Shown in pieces: positions 12,825-15,434 of a stretch of DNA of 15,434 nt. Below the pieces are notes generated by a model. It was given only the letters and a program-made list of their open reading frames with translations, was not told the DNA's origin and searched no databases. How positions within the stretch are numbered: the stretch's first letter is position 1; the number at the start of each line of letters is the position of its first letter. The stretch comes from an uncultured Rubrobacteraceae bacterium (GTDB taxonomy: Bacteria; Actinomycetota; Rubrobacteria; Rubrobacterales; Rubrobacteraceae), in assembly GCA_902805985.1 (NCBI GenBank), contig CADCUW010000314.1, forward strand, positions 1 to 15,434. The letters are read 5' to 3'. A program made the translations under genes and the position numbers.

Positions 12825-13477
12825 GCGCCGAGCTCGCGGGCTTCGCCCACAACTACCTGCCCGGCGAGCGGGAAGGGGCTGGGGTCACGTTGCTCCTGCT
12901 CCACGGGACGGGCGGGAACGAGGACGACCTGATCCCGCTCGGAAAACAACTCCTCCCCGACGCCGCCATCCTGAGCCCCCGCGGCAAGGTCTCAGAGCAC
13001 GGCGCCCCCCGCTTCTTCCGCCGCCTCGCGGAAGGCGTCTTCGACCACGAAGATCTCCTCTTCCGCACCCACGAACTCGCCGATTTCGTGGACAAGGCCG
13101 CCGACCAGTACGGCTTCGACCGCCAGAAGCTCGTCGCCGTCGGCTACTCAAACGGCGCCAACGTCGCCGCGAGCCTCATGCTCTTGCACCCTGGCCTGTT
13201 CCACGCCGCCGTCCTCCTCCGGGCGATGGTCCCCTTCCAGCCCGAGGTGACGCCGGACCTCTCCGGCACGCCAGTCTTCCTGGCGGCCGGACGCAGGGAC
13301 ACCATGATCCCGCCAGACAACACCGAACGCCTCGCCGCCATCCTCCAAGAGGTCGGCGCCGACCTCGACCTGCGCTGGAAGAACGTCGGCCACCCGCTCA
13401 CCTACGAAGAGATCGAAGAGGCCAGGGAGTGGCTCTCTCGCATCCTGGATCCGAACGGAGACAAGACAACTCAGTAA
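12809..13477 (+). CDS. mhqD: MhqD-like alpha/beta hydrolase (carboxylesterase family), with its ribosome site
   Basis: The coding part is ATG 12821 to TAA 13477, 218 residues. The start overlaps the mhqO stop (ATGA) and is preceded by a full consensus TAAGGAGG (12809-12816). The alpha/beta-hydrolase core is clear: oxyanion region LLLLHGTGGNEDDL (24-37), nucleophile elbow GYSNG with Ser110, acid Asp160 in AGRRDTMIP, and His191 in NVGHPLTYEE. LSPRGKVSEHGAPRFFRR (52-69) is typical of the phospholipase/carboxylesterase branch that includes MhqD. Family members hydrolyse short esters. In quinone resistance MhqD is thought to act together with the dioxygenase, but its natural substrate is unsettled. 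No signal peptide is seen, so it should be cytoplasmic. Confidence 0.88.
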
Positions 13478-13515
13478 CTTACGCGGCTGCACGGGGTATC
13501 AGGCTGACACCTGCT

Positions 13516-13744
13516 CGGGTCGCCGGCGACCTCCTGCTCAGGTTCGAGGGACGCGTCCCTCGAGATCGATGTAGCCGTGATGCTGGCATGGGGCGCGCTC
13601 GCCGCTGAATCGGAGAGCAAGGGCAGAACCATGCCGGCGATTGGCTCCCTGATCTCAGCCCTGGCACCCCACTACGACCTGATGCTCGCCACCCGCAACG
13701 AAGACGATCTCAGACACACGGGCGTGCGGATCCTAAACCCCTAA
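13516..13744 (+). pseudogene. Decayed C-terminal fragment of a VapC (PIN-domain) toxin
   Basis: Two frames together encode the C-terminal half of a VapC-type toxin. RVAGDLLLRFEGRV (from 13516) is followed, after one extra C at 13557-13559, by LEIDVAVMLAWGALAAESES and then PAIGSLISALAPHYDLMLAT (from about 13621) and RNEDDLRHTGVRILNP, ending at TAA 13742-13744. Intact VapC proteins have PAIDALIAATA and TRN..DF here. The active-site Asp is Gly in this copy, the N-terminal half with the first acidic residues is missing, and no vapB antitoxin is present. It is therefore a dead remnant of a toxin-antitoxin locus. The rest of the 405-base gap between mhqD and the fusion gene holds no other gene I can recognise. 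Confidence 0.7.
13544..13563. repeat. Perfect 20-bp palindrome at the vapC frameshift
   Basis: TCGAGGGACG followed directly by its reverse complement CGTCCCTCGA forms a perfect 20-bp palindrome with no spacer. It lies exactly over the frameshift of the vapC remnant. Without the extra C the right arm would be one base short (CGTCCTCGA) and the palindrome imperfect. This is the signature of a quasi-palindrome correction mutation. Confidence 0.75.
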
Positions 13745-13796
13745 AACGAGCCCTAGCGACCCGTCAGTACCTGCCCAAATGGGTAGTTGTCGGTGG

Positions 13797-13805
13797 TGTT
13801 ACAAT
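13797..13805 (+). promoter_or_regulatory. Extended -10 promoter candidate for the response-regulator fusion gene
   Basis: TGTTACAAT (TGn plus TACAAT at 13800-13805, five of six consensus bases) stands out in an AT-poor region and is followed by TTTTTT. The leader would be about 70 bases. No good -35 is present, as is common for extended -10 promoters. Two direct TGGGGC repeats (13821-13826 and 13834-13839) lie between it and the gene and could bind a regulator. Confidence 0.45.
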
Positions 13806-13882
13806 TTTTTCCAGCGCGCCTGGGGCGTGTATTTGGGGCTGACACAAGCATTTAACAATCGCATTCTGAAGGGTGGGGCAGC

Positions 13883-15434
13883 ATGGCTAAGCCGGTGATC
13901 CTGGCGGTGGACGACGACCCTCAGGTCCTGCGCGCGGTGGAGCGGGACCTCCGGCGGCGCTACGCGAGGGAGTACCGCGTCCTGCGGGCGGACTCGGGCG
14001 AGTCGGCGCTCGACACTCTGGGCAAGCTGAAGCTGCGCGGGGACCCGGTGGCATTGTTTCTGGTCGACCAGAGGATGCCCAAGATGACCGGCGTCGAGTT
14101 CCTTGAGGAGGCCATCGGGCGGTTCCCGGACGCGAAGAGGGCGCTGCTCACGGCGTACTCGGACACCGAGGCTGCCATCCGGGCGATCAACGAGGTCGGG
14201 CTTGACTACTACCTGCAGAAGCCGTGGGATCCGCCGGATCAGAACCTCTACCCGAGCCTGGATGAGCTCTTGGCTGACTGGCGGGCGGACTACAGGCCGC
14301 CCTTCGAGGGAATCCGGGTGGTCGGGGACCGCTGGTCGCCGGAGTCGCACCGGACGCGGGAGTTTCTGGCCCGCAACAGGGTGCCCTACAGGTGGATGGA
14401 CGTGGAGGGGTCCGAAGAGGCGCGGGAGGTCGTGGCCAGCGCGGACCACGGGATGCCGAGGCTGCCGCTCGTGGTGTACGAGGACGGGTCCTACGACGAG
14501 GCGCCGGGGAACCGGGAGATAGCCGACAGGATCGGGCTCCAAACCCGCGCCGGGCAGCAGTTCTACGACCTGGTGATCGTGGGCGGCGGCCCGTCCGGAC
14601 TGGCCGCGGCGGTCTACGGGGCCTCAGAGGGGCTGAGCACGGTGCTCGTCGAGCGGGAGGCGCCGGGTGGCCAGGCGGGGACCAGTAGCAACATAGAGAA
14701 CTACCTCGGGTTCCCGCGGGGGTTATCCGGGAAGGACCTCGCGCAACGGGCGGTGGACCAGGCGCGTAGGTTCGAGGTCGAGATCCTCACACCCCAGGAG
14801 GTCAGCGGCGTCCGGACGGAGGACCCCTACCGCATCGTGACGCTCGCGGACGGGACCGAGATCTCCTGCTACGCCCTCATCGTCACCACCGGCGTCTCCT
14901 ACCGCAAACTGGACGTCCCAGGCGCGGACGCGCTGACCGGCCGCGGCGTCTACTACGGCGCCGCCCAGACCGAGGCTTTCTCCTGTCGGGGCGAGGACGT
15001 CTACATCGTCGGCGGGGCGAACTCGGCGGGCCAGGCGGCGATGTTCTTCTCTGGCCAGGCGAGGAAGGTCTCCCTCCTGTGCCGCTCGGACAATCTCAGA
15101 AAGAGCATGTCCGAGTACCTCGTCAAGCAGATAGAGGACCGCAAGAACATCGAGGTCCTCATCAACAGCGGCGTCTCCGCCGTCGAGGGAGATGGGCACC
15201 TGGAGAGGGTCTCGATCACGAACTCCGCGACGGGAGAGACGGACACGGTCCCTACGAGCTCGCTGTTCATCTTTATCGGGGCGGCGCCGAAGACGGGCTG
15301 GCTGGACGGGCTGGTGGAGCGGGATGAGCGCGGGTTCATCCTGTCGGGGCCGGACATCATGACGGGCGGCAAGCGGCCCAAGGGGTGGCGGCCGGACAGG
15401 GACCCGTTCCTGCTAGAGACGAGCGTGCCCGGCA
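13883..15434 (+). CDS. Fused receiver / glutaredoxin-like / thioredoxin-reductase-like FAD protein, 3'-truncated by the window
   Basis: It starts at ATG 13883 behind GAAGGGTGGGG; 517 residues are visible and no stop is reached. Residues 4-130 are a complete response-regulator receiver: acidic pocket Asp10-12, phosphoacceptor Asp62 (FLVDQRMPKMTG), Thr90 and Lys113. Residues 143-222 look like a glutaredoxin/thioredoxin fold with the cis-Pro segment RLPLVVYEDG, but the CPxC site reads SPES (152-155). From 228 on it is thioredoxin-reductase-like: FAD loop VIVGGGPSG (231-239), GGQAG, IENYLGFP (270-277), and NAD(P) loop YIVGGANSAGQAA (374-386). The active CxxC is replaced by GAAQ (359-362). It ends in LLETSVPG, just before the expected AAGD FAD motif. 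Such receiver-reductase fusions are known in actinobacteria, but the reaction is unclear. Without redox cysteines, disulfide reduction is unlikely; phosphorylation-controlled NAD(P)H:quinone or electron-transfer activity is a guess. Confidence 0.9.
   Translation, partial: MAKPVILAVDDDPQVLRAVERDLRRRYAREYRVLRADSGESALDTLGKLKLRGDPVALFLVDQRMPKMTGVEFLEEAIGRFPDAKRALLTAYSDTEAAIRAINEVGLDYYLQKPWDPPDQNLYPSLDELLADWRADYRPPFEGIRVVGDRWSPESHRTREFLARNRVPYRWMDVEGSEEAREVVASADHGMPRLPLVVYEDGSYDEAPGNREIADRIGLQTRAGQQFYDLVIVGGGPSGLAAAVYGASEGLSTVLVEREAPGGQAGTSSNIENYLGFPRGLSGKDLAQRAVDQARRFEVEILTPQEVSGVRTEDPYRIVTLADGTEISCYALIVTTGVSYRKLDVPGADALTGRGVYYGAAQTEAFSCRGEDVYIVGGANSAGQAAMFFSGQARKVSLLCRSDNLRKSMSEYLVKQIEDRKNIEVLINSGVSAVEGDGHLERVSITNSATGETDTVPTSSLFIFIGAAPKTGWLDGLVERDERGFILSGPDIMTGGKRPKGWRPDRDPFLLETSVPG

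Noticed and set aside
13479..13667. A 62-codon minus-strand frame in the mhqD-fusion gap.
   Set aside because: It lacks a ribosome site and similarity; the plus strand here carries the VapC remnant instead.
13839..13867. CTGACA ... CATTCT as a second promoter for the fusion gene.
   Set aside because: The -10 matches only about three of six bases and would leave almost no leader; the extended -10 at 13797-13805 is better.

Overview
The window is strongly GC-rich and its genes have GC-rich third codon positions. It carries several families typical of coenzyme F420-using actinobacteria: two different PPOX-class F420 enzymes, a luciferase-like (LLM) flavin oxidoreductase and a luciferase-domain (DUF5519) protein. 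The overall style suggests a deep-branching actinobacterium such as Rubrobacter. That placement is inference, because there is no rRNA or marker gene here. I saw no tRNA, rRNA, CRISPR array, IS element, prophage gene or attachment site.

Layout. (1) 1-695: C-terminal part of an AEC-family permease. (2) 696-895: intergenic region with a hairpin, a promoter and a SlyA/MarR-like palindrome. (3) 896-5571: a compact same-strand run of DUF5519 protein, F420 PPOX enzyme, MarR regulator, NADPH-dependent FMN reductase, DHA2-type MFS exporter, LLM oxidoreductase and a second PPOX enzyme. Several genes are joined by ATGA/TTGA stop-start overlaps. It reads as a regulated flavin/F420 redox and efflux module for electrophiles, quinones or drugs. 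(4) 5579-10676: two ABC exporter half-transporters with complementary degenerate ATP sites, so they probably form one heterodimer. They are separated by a stand-alone LigD-type 3'-phosphoesterase domain gene and an EamA/DMT permease gene. The 5' end of the second ABC gene appears frameshifted. (5) 10673-11740, minus strand: a CaCA-type cation antiporter, convergent with the ABC gene and sharing a CTAG stop overlap. (6) 11874-13477: a ring-cleaving dioxygenase/hydrolase pair resembling mhqO-mhqD of quinone resistance, divergent from the antiporter across a short region with inverted repeats. (7) 13478-13882: no intact gene. It holds a decayed VapC (PIN) toxin C-terminus with a +1 frameshift lying inside a perfect 20-bp palindrome, then a promoter-like extended -10. 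(8) 13883 to the end: a large fusion of a response-regulator receiver, a glutaredoxin-like domain with both cysteines replaced, and a thioredoxin-reductase-like FAD/NAD(P) module lacking CxxC. It runs off the window.

Common theme. Most genes fit handling of toxic redox-active small molecules: reduction by FMN or F420 enzymes, ring cleavage by MhqO/MhqD-like proteins, export by MFS, ABC and DMT pumps, and control by a MarR protein. The strongest candidates for something poorly described are the cysteine-less receiver/redoxin/reductase fusion and the MarR-controlled F420/flavin operon.
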